Origin: Deinococcus sp. JMULE3
GTDB taxonomy: Bacteria > Deinococcota > Deinococci > Deinococcales > Deinococcaceae
Reading direction: 5' to 3'
Length of the DNA: 64,000 nucleotides
NCBI RefSeq assembly: GCF_013337115.1
Contig: NZ_SGWE01000004.1
Coordinates: 2,735,501 to 2,799,500, forward strand
Made by a program: the position numbers and the translations under genes. Numbering within the stretch: position 1 is the stretch's first letter; the number at the start of each line of letters is the position of its first letter. This document shows positions 10,091-21,635 of the stretch, piece by piece. The notes under the pieces were generated by a model. The model searched no databases. It was not told where the DNA came from and worked only from the letters and a program-made list of their open reading frames with translations.

Positions 10091-10885
10091 TCAGCGTTCC
10101 GGCGTGCCGCCCAGCGCGGCCTTCACGCGCGACAAACCCTCGTACGTGAGGATGCGCAGGGCGCGCAGGCGGTCGTGCGGAGAGGGGAGGGTGCCGTCCA
10201 GCAGGGGTTCCGGCGCGGGGACACTGACGACGGGTACGCCCTGCGCGCGGAACAGGGCGGCGGCGCGACGCGAGTGACTGGGAGAGGTCACGAGCAGCAC
10301 CCTTGTCCAGCCGCGCGCCCGTGCCAGATCGCGCACCCGGGCCGCCTCGTCACGGGTGGTGGTGACGCTGCGCAGCGTGACCAGGGTGGGGCCGCCCGAG
10401 GGGTACAGCGCGCGGATCATCTCGCGTTCCAGGACGTCGATTTTCGGGCAGTCGCGCGGCCCGATCAGGCCCGACTGTTCCGAGAGGGTCAGGGCAGGCG
10501 CGTAGCCCGCCCGCCACAGTTCGAGGCCTCGGAGCAGGCGCGCCTGACTGCTGACGTCCAGCGTGCGCGTACCGCACTGCACGCCGCCGCCCAGCACCAC
10601 GATGGCGTCCGCCCGGACGGGGGGTTCGCTCAGGGTCAGGGACGCCAGCGGCCCGCGCAGCACGGGCGTCAAGAGGCAGGCGGCGATCAGCACCGCCAGC
10701 GCGCCCGCCGCAACCCGCAGGGCCGCCCAGCTGGGCCGGAACGCCCCTGCCACCCCGCCCGCCACGATGAGGCCCAGCAGCAGGCCTGCCGGGGCGCGCA
10801 CCTCGCCCAGGAACGCGGCCAGCACGGCCAGCCCCGCACCCACCGCCACGCCGCCCGCCACGTTCCGCCACCGCTCCCCAGTCAT
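10091..10885 (-). CDS. YdcF-like DUF218 membrane protein
   Basis: About 264 aa from the ATG at 10885, chosen because TACACT lies 7 nt upstream (a leaderless arrangement); an ATG 33 nt further upstream is possible. The N-terminal third has about four hydrophobic segments, followed by a DUF218 domain: ADAIVVLGGGVQ, a central ALTLSEQSG, and LLVTSPSHSRRAAALFRAQG. DUF218 proteins (YdcF, SanA, ElyC) act at or near the membrane, and some are tied to envelope precursor metabolism or vancomycin sensitivity. The substrate cannot be told from sequence. It lies upstream of trmFO and is divergent from the DUF305 gene. Confidence 0.75.
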   Translation of the reverse strand: MTGERWRNVAGGVAVGAGLAVLAAFLGEVRAPAGLLLGLIVAGGVAGAFRPSWAALRVAAGALAVLIAACLLTPVLRGPLASLTLSEPPVRADAIVVLGGGVQCGTRTLDVSSQARLLRGLELWRAGYAPALTLSEQSGLIGPRDCPKIDVLEREMIRALYPSGGPTLVTLRSVTTTRDEAARVRDLARARGWTRVLLVTSPSHSRRAAALFRAQGVPVVSVPAPEPLLDGTLPSPHDRLRALRILTYEGLSRVKAALGGTPER

Positions 10886-10952
10886 CCGGGGCAGTGTAGC
10901 GGGCCGCATGGAGAGCACCGGGCCTCATGAACGCGCCCCTATACTCGCGGGC

Positions 10953-11567
10953 GTGAACCTGCGCCGCGCCCTTCCGTTCATTGCCGTCCTGCTCGCCGCC
11001 CTGGCCGCCGCGTTCCTGCTTGCCCCGCGCCTGATCATGCCCGCCGAGGACAGCCGCGAGGTGCGCTTCGTGCGCGAGATGATCCAGCACCACACCCAGG
11101 CCATCGACATGGCGACCCGCATCCGCGACACCACCACAGACCCGGAACTGCGGACCCTGGCGCTGGACATCATGCTGGGCCAGCAGGAGCAGATCGGGCA
11201 GATGCGCGGCTGGCTGACCCTCTGGGGCCGCCCGTGGGCCGGGGACGGCATGACCGCCGGGCACGCCCGCATGATGGGCATGGCCACCCAGGCCGAGGTG
11301 GCGACGATCAGCACCCAGCCCGAGAAGCAGGCCGAGGTGACCTTCCTGCAACTCATGACCCGCCACCACCAGGGCGCGCTGGCGATGGTTCCCCCCGCGC
11401 TGGGACGCGGCGTGCGGCCCGAGGTGCAGGCCCTCGCTCGGCAGATCGGGGCGGCGCAGAGTGCCGAGATCACCCTGATGACCCGCCTGCTGAAGGACCG
11501 GGGGGCGCAGCCGCTGCCCGCGCCCGGCGGGATGGACGGCATGGACATGGGCGACCACCAGCACTGA
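10953..11567 (+). CDS. DUF305 (ferritin-like fold) exported or membrane-anchored protein
   Basis: A protein of 204 aa from a GTG start 7 nt after TATACT (10940-10945), apparently leaderless. An N-terminal hydrophobic anchor (PFIAVLLAALAAAFLLAP) precedes two DUF305 half-repeats with the signature His-His motifs, MIQHHTQAIDMA (His46, His47) and TRHHQGALAM, each with downstream Met residues. The C-terminus is Met/His rich (GMDGMDMGDHQH), suggesting copper or other metal binding. DUF305 proteins are often linked to copper handling in the periplasm. No copper genes are adjacent, so the role is inferred from the family only. Confidence 0.82.
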   Translation: MNLRRALPFIAVLLAALAAAFLLAPRLIMPAEDSREVRFVREMIQHHTQAIDMATRIRDTTTDPELRTLALDIMLGQQEQIGQMRGWLTLWGRPWAGDGMTAGHARMMGMATQAEVATISTQPEKQAEVTFLQLMTRHHQGALAMVPPALGRGVRPEVQALARQIGAAQSAEITLMTRLLKDRGAQPLPAPGGMDGMDMGDHQH

Positions 11568-11577
11568 ACCGAAACAG

Positions 11578-11611
11578 GAGAGGGGGACGCGCGACTGGCC
11601 GTCCCCCTCTC
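11578..11611. terminator. Bidirectional terminator, DUF305 gene / glyS operon
   Basis: GAGAGGGGGACG / CGTCCCCCTCTC make a perfect 12-bp stem with a 10-nt loop between convergent genes. Confidence 0.8.
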
Positions 11612-11622
11612 CCACGCTGCCG

Positions 11623-12011
11623 TTACTCCTCGGCGTCGACGCTCAGGTCGCCGATCTCCCGCTCCAGAAAGTGCAGGTACCCCTGCCGCCCACCGGCGCG
11701 CGTCCAGGTCTTGATGCTGCTGCGAAGGCGACCAATCGCGAGCCGCAGGTCCTCGGCGCCCGGGTGTCCGCCGGGCTGCGACAGGCGCAGCGTCAGGCCG
11801 CGCAGCGCCGCGTCGTGCACCTCGGCGCGCAGACCGTCCAGCTTCCCCTCTGTGAAGGGGTGGTTCGTGGCCTCGGCGCGGTAGCGGCGCATCAGTTCCT
11901 CGTAGGCGCTGTCCACCATCGCGTCCGTCAGGTCCGGGTGGACGGCGTACACACCCAGCACCGCGAGCTCCACGGCACTCAGGTACGGCAGGAGGTGATC
12001 GGCGGGGACGC

Positions 12012-12015
<4 letters not shown>
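11623..12015 (-). CDS. Hypothetical protein translationally coupled to glyS
   Basis: A protein of 130 aa, mainly predicted helical and charged, with no signal peptide or membrane segment. Its GTG start (12015-12013) overlaps the glyS TGA by 4 nt (GTGA), so it is expressed with glycyl-tRNA synthetase under the same T-box. It contains [17 protein letters not shown] and a Trp/Arg-rich segment [21 protein letters not shown] do not recognise the family. Coupling suggests a housekeeping role, but no function can be assigned. Confidence 0.75.
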
Positions 12016-13526
<1,511 letters not shown>

Positions 13527-13553
13527 CACGTGCTCCTTTCGGGCAGGCGACGG

Positions 13554-13785
13554 AAAAAAGCCCCAGACGGCGGCCAGTTCCCGGCACTCGCTCGTCTGGG
13601 GACGCATGAGGACACGCGCGGTTCCACCCCAGTTCCAGTCCCGGAATCCCCGGCCGACTGGCACTTTTGTCTGTGATCAGCTCCCCGCTGCCCTTCCCGC
13701 GCCGCCTCACCGCCCGACTCTCACCGTCACGGGCTCGCTCACTGGTGGCTGCGCGCGGTACTCCTGCGGATCGACACCTGACCCA
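13554..13785 (-). promoter_or_regulatory. Glycine T-box riboswitch controlling glyS
   Basis: The glyS leader contains the exact T-box core TGGAACCGCG (13626-13617). CTGGGG just upstream of it can pair with CCCCAG downstream to make an antiterminator. The same CCCCAGACG (13601-13593) can instead pair with CGTCTGGGG (13569-13561), followed by six T (13559-13554), a standard terminator. Upstream lie an AGTA motif and a GTGAGAG segment typical of Stem I, and a candidate specifier GGC at 13692-13690 in the context GGGAAGGGCAGCG, matching glycine. Uncharged tRNA-Gly would favour read-through into glyS. The specifier assignment is inference; the T-box and terminator are seen directly. Confidence 0.85.
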
Positions 13786-13786
13786 C

Positions 13787-13816
13787 AGTGTGAAACACGG
13801 CAGGGGAGAGGGTCAA
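13787..13816 (-). promoter_or_regulatory. Promoter of the glyS T-box transcript
   Basis: On the minus strand TTGACC (13816-13811), 18 nt and CACACT (13792-13787) precede the T-box leader. The whole gap 13527-13839 is thus leader and promoter; no further gene is seen in it. Confidence 0.6.
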
Positions 13817-13839
13817 GGGCGCCGCAGACGTTCGGTGCA

Positions 13840-14295
13840 TCAGCGCAGTGGCGCGTCCACGCGCACGCCGACGCTGGACAGCCCACCGAGCCGCAGGAGA
13901 CCCTCGACGTTCACGCCGTTCATGCGGACGCCATACACGCCATGCACGTTCGCGCTGAGCAGTGGGCTGTACACGAACAGCGGGACGCCACCGGCTGTGC
14001 CCTCATTCGACAGCAGGACGCCGCTGCCCACGCCGATGCCCGCGTACTGGTTGCTCGGGAGGGCACGCAGGTACGTCACGTCCGCACGCACCTACGGGGT
14101 GAGGGTGGTGGGCGCCCACGCCTCCAGGACCAGGGTGCCGCGCCACGCCCCGCCGCCCCGCCAGTCGGACCGGATGGAGGCGTGCGCGCCGACCTGCACG
14201 ACGCCCGGTCCGGCGCCCGCACTCAGGCCCAGGGTGACCTCGGCGGAAGCGGTCGAGCAGAGGAGAAGCGCGGCGGCCAGGAAACGTCGGCTCAT
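13840..14295 (-). pseudogene. Secreted deinococcal protein interrupted by an in-frame amber codon
   Basis: One frame runs from ATG 14295 with a signal peptide (MSRRFLAAALLLCSTASAEV) to 13840, broken only by TAG at 14094-14092, after LEAWAPTTLTP and before VRADVTYLRALPSNQYAGIG. Read through, it is about 151 aa with alternating hydrophobic beta-type strands (GVGSGVLLSNE, SANVHGVYGVRMNG, GGLSSVGVRVDAPLR), like a small outer-membrane or surface beta-barrel. The stop looks like a recent single-base change, as both halves remain open and coherent. A GTG follows the TAG directly, so the C-terminal half could still be translated. Function unknown. Confidence 0.55.
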
Positions 14296-14379
14296 CCACC
14301 CAGGTTAAGACTTCATAAACTGGGGGTGTGCTTCATGTGAGGCAGGCGAGAATCATGAAGCCTGCTAGCCTCCGCCGGT

Positions 14380-15024
14380 ATGCGTAAGATTGCCCTGACC
14401 GCCGCACTTCTGACCACCCTGACCGCCTGCACCGCCATGCAGCGCGGCGAGCAGGAAAACTACCCCGTCGAACTTGCGGCGCCGTACGCGGCGGCCCCCG
14501 TGCTGCCGGGCAAGACTCAGTTCGTACAGGTGACGTACCCCAGGTCCATCTTCGAGGACGACAACGAACTCGATCGTTACTTCGATCAGCTGAGTGTCGA
14601 TGTCAGCTCTGTTCGCGCCAGCGGTGACAAGATCCCCGATCCCTACATGGACGCTTCCTGGATCAAGCTGACGTCGGTGAACGCTCCGAAGGGCATCAGC
14701 GTGGTACTCGTCAAGTCCGAGATCGGTGCAGTCATCTCGAACAGCCGTCTGACGGGCAGTCGAGTGCAGTGGCAGCAGCTCGACAAAGTGCGCCTGACGT
14801 ACAAGGTGAGTGTCGCGGCTGATTTCACGCCGACCAAGGAAGCGACGGGCAGTTCGGCGGAGGCGAGCTCGAATAGTATGTCTCTGCTGAGGCAGTATCT
14901 GCCGAGTCTCACAGACGCCCTGTCACCAGAAATCGAGTTCGCCAGGCTGAACTTCTCATTCAATGGGAAGGAGCAGGACACCTTGCTTTCGATCCGGACC
15001 ACGCCTGAGAAGAGCAGCAAGTAA
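14380..15024 (+). CDS. Putative lipoprotein of unknown function
   Basis: A protein of 214 aa. The N-terminus MRKIALTAALLTTLTACTAM is a lipoprotein signal with lipobox LTAC (Cys17). The mature part is mixed alpha/beta with no family I recognise. It includes FVQVTYPRSIFEDDNELDRY and a Ser-rich stretch near residue 165. Codon use is less GC-rich at third positions than in neighbouring genes (many T- and A-ending codons), which may mark more recent acquisition. TAGCCT lies 8 nt before the ATG. A clear terminator follows, so it is monocistronic. Confidence 0.75.
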   Translation: MRKIALTAALLTTLTACTAMQRGEQENYPVELAAPYAAAPVLPGKTQFVQVTYPRSIFEDDNELDRYFDQLSVDVSSVRASGDKIPDPYMDASWIKLTSVNAPKGISVVLVKSEIGAVISNSRLTGSRVQWQQLDKVRLTYKVSVAADFTPTKEATGSSAEASSNSMSLLRQYLPSLTDALSPEIEFARLNFSFNGKEQDTLLSIRTTPEKSSK

Positions 15025-15037
15025 ATTCGGATGGGGT

Positions 15038-15066
15038 AGGGGGCACCTGTTGCGGGTGCCCTCTTT
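15038..15066 (+). terminator. Rho-independent terminator after the lipoprotein gene
   Basis: AGGGGGCACC and GGGTGCCCTCT pair across a 6-nt loop, followed by TTTCT. Confidence 0.8.
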
Positions 15067-15091
15067 CTCGTTTTCCCGTATCCTGTACGTT

Positions 15092-17254
15092 ATGCCTGTT
15101 GCGGAATTGCGTCCGGAAACCCACCCGGATTTTGAACTGGAGAAGGAACACCTGTCGGGGACGGTGGCGGCCATGATCCGTCAGATCGAGTTCTGGGAGG
15201 ACCGCGACCGGCAGATGGGCGCGGACCTGGAGACGAGCATCATCCTGGGGGATCAGGCCGAGGAGTTCGCGGCGATGCTGTCCCCGCACGTGCATCAGCC
15301 GTACTTCGGGAGCCTGAAGGTGCGCGTGGCCGGGCGTGAGCAGACGCTCTACGTCGGGAAGCACGGTTTCCGGGACGTGAAGGGGCCGCACACGGTGGTC
15401 AGCTGGGACAGCGAGGTCGGCAGTCTGTTCTATTCGCAGGCGCTCGGCTGGACGCCCCGGCGGGGCAGTGCGGGCGTGATCCGGCGTCGGCGGCAGCTGG
15501 ACGTGAGTCAGAAGACGCTGCTGCGCGTGACGGACCTGTACGACGACGAGCAGGGCGGCGACACGGGTGGGCGCGAGGAGGTGCTGCTGCGCCGCCTGCA
15601 GGAGGGCAGCACCGCCGGGATGCGGGACGTGGTCGAGACGCTCCAGCCGGAGCAGAACGACGCGATGCGGCACCCGGCGGGCGTCCCGGTGATCATTCAG
15701 GGTGCGGCGGGCTCCGGGAAGACGACCATCGGCTTCCACCGGCTGGCGTGGATGACGAACGCGGACCGGGGGGCGCACCGGGCGCGGCCCGAGGCGTGCA
15801 TGGTCCTCATGCCGAACCGGGTGCTGGCGACGTACGCGGCGCGCATCCTGCCGGAACTCGGGATCGAGCGGGTGGTCGTCACGACGCCGGAAACCTGGGC
15901 GACGGGACTGCTGGGCCTGGAGAAGCTGGAGGTCACGGACCGCACCCTCAGCCTGCTGCTGACCGACCGGGACAACACCCGCCGGGCGCTGGCGTGGCGC
16001 AAGGCGAAGCTGCTGGGCGACGCGCGGATGCTGGACGTGGTCCGCACTCACCTCTGGAACCGCTTTAACGCGGCGCTGGCCGGGCAGGGCCTGCGTGAGT
16101 CGGTGGCGCTGCGCGGGCGGGAGGATCAGGTGTTCACGCTGGACGAGGCGGCCCTGGCGGGGCTGCTGCGCGACGTGTTCGCCGCCGATCCCCTGGACGG
16201 CTACCGGGCCGGGATGCGCCGCGCCATCGAGGCCCTGGCGCTGTCCACGCTGCGCGTCCCGGAGGACGAGGAGGCCAGCGTGCGCCGCCAGCTGTCGTCC
16301 CCGCTGACGAACCTGCTGGGCCGCATCTTCGCCACGACCACGCCCATCACCGAGGCGCGCCGCCTGCTGGGCAGCCCGGCGGAACTCGCCGCGAGCGGCC
16401 TGCTGACCGAGCGGGAGATCGCGCTGCTGGGCACCGATCCCCTCAGCGGGATTCCCACGCCCCGCCGCGCGCACGCGGACGTCACCGAACTGCCTCTGAT
16501 GCTGGCCGTGCAGGCGTTCACGGGCGGCATCGGGCGGCTGGACGGGCGCACGCTGGAACCCTTCGATCACGTCGTGCTGGACGAGGCGCAGGACTACTCG
16601 CCGCTGCTGTACGCGCTGCTGGGCCGCGCCACCCGCTCCGGGCACATCACGGCGCTGGGCGACATGAACCAGGGCATGCACGGTTACAAGGGCCCCAGTT
16701 CCTGGGAGGCGGTGCAGGCGCAGCTGCCGGGCGCGCAGGTGCTGACGCTGGGCCGCACGTACCGTTCCACGCGGCAGATCACGGAACTGGGCGCGCGGAT
16801 CGCCGCGACGTACAACCGCGCCGCCGCCGTGCAGGGCGTCGACCGCGACGGCGCGGAGGTGCAGCGCTACACCGCGCCCGCCGGGCCGGACGGGGAACTC
16901 CCGCTGATCGCGCGGGCCGTCAAAGACGCGCAGGCCGCCGGACACACCAACATCGCCATCGTCACCCGGCGCGGCGTGGACGCCGACCGCATGGCCGAAG
17001 CCCTGCGCGAGTTCGACACGGACGCGCAGCCCATCACCACGCAGGAGCACCGCTTCCGGGGCGGCCTGGTGATCCTGCCGGTGAACCTTGCCAAGGGCCT
17101 GGAGTTCAGCGCCGCCATTGTCGCCAGCGCGAACGCCGACACGTACGACGAGAGCACCGAGTACGAACGCCGCCTGCTGTACGTGTCCGCCAGCCGCGCG
17201 CTGCACTGGCTGGCCCTCGTCAGCACGGGCGACCTGCACCCGCTGATCGCCTGA
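15092..17254 (+). CDS. UvrD/Rep-like superfamily 1 helicase of the HelD type
   Basis: A protein of 720 aa. The ATG at 15092 lies 7 nt after TATCCT, so it is probably leaderless. An N-terminal coiled-coil/adaptor region (about 1-185) precedes Walker A GAAGSGKTT (204-212), motif II DEAQD (about 495), GDMNQGMHGYKG (motif III), the TYRSTRQI region (motif IV) and C-terminal NLAKGLEFSAAIV and LYVSASRALHWL (motifs V-VI). This layout, with a long N-terminal extension before motif I, matches HelD, the ATPase that removes stalled RNA polymerase, and related helicase IV proteins. A DNA helicase role cannot be excluded. A small acidic gene follows 73 nt downstream. Confidence 0.8.
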   Translation: MPVAELRPETHPDFELEKEHLSGTVAAMIRQIEFWEDRDRQMGADLETSIILGDQAEEFAAMLSPHVHQPYFGSLKVRVAGREQTLYVGKHGFRDVKGPHTVVSWDSEVGSLFYSQALGWTPRRGSAGVIRRRRQLDVSQKTLLRVTDLYDDEQGGDTGGREEVLLRRLQEGSTAGMRDVVETLQPEQNDAMRHPAGVPVIIQGAAGSGKTTIGFHRLAWMTNADRGAHRARPEACMVLMPNRVLATYAARILPELGIERVVVTTPETWATGLLGLEKLEVTDRTLSLLLTDRDNTRRALAWRKAKLLGDARMLDVVRTHLWNRFNAALAGQGLRESVALRGREDQVFTLDEAALAGLLRDVFAADPLDGYRAGMRRAIEALALSTLRVPEDEEASVRRQLSSPLTNLLGRIFATTTPITEARRLLGSPAELAASGLLTEREIALLGTDPLSGIPTPRRAHADVTELPLMLAVQAFTGGIGRLDGRTLEPFDHVVLDEAQDYSPLLYALLGRATRSGHITALGDMNQGMHGYKGPSSWEAVQAQLPGAQVLTLGRTYRSTRQITELGARIAATYNRAAAVQGVDRDGAEVQRYTAPAGPDGELPLIARAVKDAQAAGHTNIAIVTRRGVDADRMAEALREFDTDAQPITTQEHRFRGGLVILPVNLAKGLEFSAAIVASANADTYDESTEYERRLLYVSASRALHWLALVSTGDLHPLIA

Positions 17255-17327
17255 GCTGCGTTTGCGCATCAAGGTTCCCGCACGCCCCGCTCATCCCCGT
17301 CCGGCCCGTGGTGGGGGAGAGTGGGGC

Positions 17328-17540
17328 ATGAGCGACGACACGAAACAGGGTGGGCTTCCTGCCGACGCCGGGAACGGCATGAGCGACCGCAGCGGCTACA
17401 TGGATAACTCCGAGAGCGGCATGACCGACACGGGCGTCGGCACGGCGCACGTCACCGACGGGCAGGATCAGGCGGACGCGACCACGCCCGCGACCGGCAC
17501 CAGCTTCGGCACGACCGGCAACGACGACAACCGCCAGTAA
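17328..17540 (+). CDS. Small acidic hypothetical protein
   Basis: A protein of 70 aa, rich in Asp, Gly, Ser and Thr (MSDDTKQGGLPADAGNGMSD... ending NDDNRQ), with no hydrophobic segment. GGGGGAG lies about 8 nt before the ATG. It is likely intrinsically disordered. Such Gly/Asp-rich small proteins are common in desiccation-tolerant bacteria, but no family is recognised and this link is only speculative. Confidence 0.55.
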   Translation: MSDDTKQGGLPADAGNGMSDRSGYMDNSESGMTDTGVGTAHVTDGQDQADATTPATGTSFGTTGNDDNRQ

Positions 17541-17628
17541 AAGACAAACATGGGACACCGGCTGCCCCTGTCTCTCTGTTGCGCTTTCCAGTGACCACGA
17601 CGAAGGACGTCGCCTGATGTCCGCTCTG

Positions 17629-17651
17629 CCCCTCCCCCTTGAGGGGGGAGG
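17629..17651. terminator. C/G-run hairpin downstream of glnA
   Basis: CCTCCCCC, a TTGA loop and GGGGGGAGG form a short strong hairpin 19 nt after the glnA stop. A very similar CCTCCCCC-TCAA-GGGGGGAGG hairpin lies at 44072-44092. Confidence 0.6.
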
Positions 17652-17669
17652 CTGGGAGGGGGTGGTCTC

Positions 17670-19028
17670 TCAGATCAGGTCGAGGTACCGTTCCAGTTCC
17701 CAGGCGTGGACGGTGGCGTTGTACTCGCGCCATTCGGCGCGTTTGGCTTCCACGAAGTGGTCGAGGACGTGTTCGCCCAGGGCGCGGCGCAGCACGTCGT
17801 CTTTTTCCAGTTCGTCCACGGCCTCGCGCAGGTCGCTGGGGAGTTCCTTGACGCGGTGGTGGCGTTTTTCGCGGACGGTCATCTTGAAGATGTTGCGCTG
17901 GATGGCGGGGGCGGGTTCCATGTCCTGTTCGATGCCGTCCAGTCCGGCGGCGAGCATGACGGCCAGCGCGAGGTACGGGTTGCAGCTCGGGTCGGGCATG
18001 CGCACTTCGGCGCGGGTGGAGTTGCCGCGCTTGGCGGGAATGCGGATCAGCGCGCTGCGGTTGCTGGTGCTCCAGGCGACGTTCACGGGGGCTTCGAAGC
18101 CCGGCACGAGGCGCTTGTAGCTGTTCACGAGGGGGTTCGTGATGGCGACCATCGCGCCCGCGTGGTCGAGGAGGCCCGCGATGAACTGCTGCGCGGTGCG
18201 CGACAGGCCGTGTTCGCCGCCGGGGTCCGCGAAGGCGTTCGCGCCGCCCTTGAACAGGCTGAGGTGGCAGTGCATGCCGCTGCCGTTCACGCCGGGCAGC
18301 GGTTTGGGCAGGAAGCTGGCGAGCAGGCCGTATTCCAGCGCGACGCGTTTGACGACGAACTTGAAGGTGGCGATGCGGTCGGCGGTTTCCAGCGCGGGGG
18401 CGTAGCGGAAGTCGATCTCGTGCTGGCCGGGGGAGACCTCGTGGTGCGCGGCTTCGATCTCGAAGCCCATCTCGACGAGTTTGTTGGTGATCTCGCGGCG
18501 GATGCGTTCGCCCTTGTCGATCGGGGCGAGGTCGAAGTACCCGGCCTTGTCGTGCGTGACCGTGGTGCCGACGCCGCTGGGGGAGCGTTCGAACAGGAAG
18601 AATTCGGGTTCGGTGCCGACGAACATCTCGAAGCCCATGGCCTGCGCGCGTGCGATCTGCCGTTTGAGGACCTGCCGGGGGTCGCCGTCGAAGGGGGTGC
18701 CGTCGGGCAGGGCCACGTCGCAGATGAGGCGGGCGACCTTGCCGCGTTCGCCTTCCTCGCGGGAGAACTGCGGGTAGATCAGGAAGGTGCCCAGGTCGGG
18801 GCGCAGGAGCATGTCGCTCTCCTCGACGCGGGTGAAGCCTTCCACGGCGCTGCCGTCGAAGGTGACGTCGCCGTTCAGGGCCTTGCCGAACTGACTTTTG
18901 GGCACCTCGACGTTCTTGGTGGTGCCGAGGATGTCGGTGAACTGGAGGCGCAGGAACTTGACTTCCGCTTCCTGCAGCTGCTGCAGGATCTGGTCGCGGG
19001 TGGGGGGCGTGGTGGACTGGGGGGACAT
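17670..19028 (-). CDS. glnA: Glutamine synthetase, type I (GlnA)
   Basis: ATP-dependent amidation of glutamate to glutamine. A 452-aa protein, the length of GSI-alpha enzymes. Recognisable segments are the N-terminal VKFLRLQFTDILGTTKNVEV, the latch and catalytic part with DGSAVEGFTRVEESDM, GTEPEFFLF (metal-binding Glu), the nucleotide loop LPGVNGSGMHCHLS, and the RxPAKRGNSTRAEVRMPDPS active-site segment. The short length argues for the GSI-alpha class, which lacks the adenylylation site. GGAGG precedes the ATG. It is divergent from glnN, sharing a 323-bp control region. Confidence 0.93.
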   Translation of the reverse strand: MSPQSTTPPTRDQILQQLQEAEVKFLRLQFTDILGTTKNVEVPKSQFGKALNGDVTFDGSAVEGFTRVEESDMLLRPDLGTFLIYPQFSREEGERGKVARLICDVALPDGTPFDGDPRQVLKRQIARAQAMGFEMFVGTEPEFFLFERSPSGVGTTVTHDKAGYFDLAPIDKGERIRREITNKLVEMGFEIEAAHHEVSPGQHEIDFRYAPALETADRIATFKFVVKRVALEYGLLASFLPKPLPGVNGSGMHCHLSLFKGGANAFADPGGEHGLSRTAQQFIAGLLDHAGAMVAITNPLVNSYKRLVPGFEAPVNVAWSTSNRSALIRIPAKRGNSTRAEVRMPDPSCNPYLALAVMLAAGLDGIEQDMEPAPAIQRNIFKMTVREKRHHRVKELPSDLREAVDELEKDDVLRRALGEHVLDHFVEAKRAEWREYNATVHAWELERYLDLI

Positions 19029-19142
19029 AACTGGGGAACCTCCGGGCGCTGGGCGGCGCGTCCAGAAATGCTACGACCTCCGGCCCGTGCCGGGGGGGCG
19101 GTGCAGAGTGTTGCGCGTCGGGCTTCAGTGTGGCAGATCGTG

Positions 19143-19173
19143 ACTGTACAAACTGCACGACTCTTGGTGTCAA
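19143..19173 (-). promoter_or_regulatory. Promoter of glnA
   Basis: TTGACA (19173-19168) and TACAGT (19148-19143) on the minus strand, 19 nt apart. Together with the glnN promoter it fills the 323-bp glnA-glnN gap. The TGTACA at the -10 region is palindromic, but no regulator can be named. Confidence 0.6.
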
Positions 19174-19219
19174 GTCCCGGAGTGTCCCGTTATTCCGGCA
19201 TGTTGTGCAGAAGTATTCG

Positions 19220-19249
19220 TTGACCGTCTTGATGCGCCGCTCATATACT
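19220..19249 (+). promoter_or_regulatory. Promoter of glnN
   Basis: TTGACC, an 18-nt spacer and TATACT, giving a 5' leader of about 95 nt before glnN. The leader contains a GATGCCC-GGT-GGGTGCCATC dyad (19260-19280 region) that could be a small regulatory stem. Confidence 0.7.
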
Positions 19250-19351
19250 CCCCCTGTAGGATGCCCGGTGGGTGCCATCACGGGAGCGGCGTGAAATCAG
19301 GGATGCCAAGCGCGCCGCACAGACCCCACCCCACCGCGCACAGGGAGCGAC

Positions 19352-21508
<2,157 letters not shown>

Positions 21509-21520
21509 ACCCAGTCCTGA

Positions 21521-21558
21521 AGGGGGCGGCGCGTGGGGGGACCTGCGCGCCGCCCCCT
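21521..21558 (+). terminator. Terminator after glnN
   Basis: A perfect 13-bp inverted repeat, AGGGGGCGGCGCG / CGCGCCGCCCCCT, with a 12-nt loop, beginning 12 nt after the glnN stop. Confidence 0.75.
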
Positions 21559-21635
21559 GTGGGTGGCCCGGCGGGCGGGTAGGGACTGTGCGCCTTTCCT
21601 CCCGCCCCGGAGGCACGCCGGAGTAGACTGGGGGC

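Noticed and set aside
10563..10952. N-terminal extension of the DUF305 protein
   Set aside because: It is antisense to the YdcF-like gene; TATACT and the membrane anchor place the start at 10953.
13527..13664. 46-residue N-terminal extension of GlyRS
   Set aside because: This stretch is the T-box leader with the terminator; the Shine-Dalgarno and family N-terminus begin at 13526.
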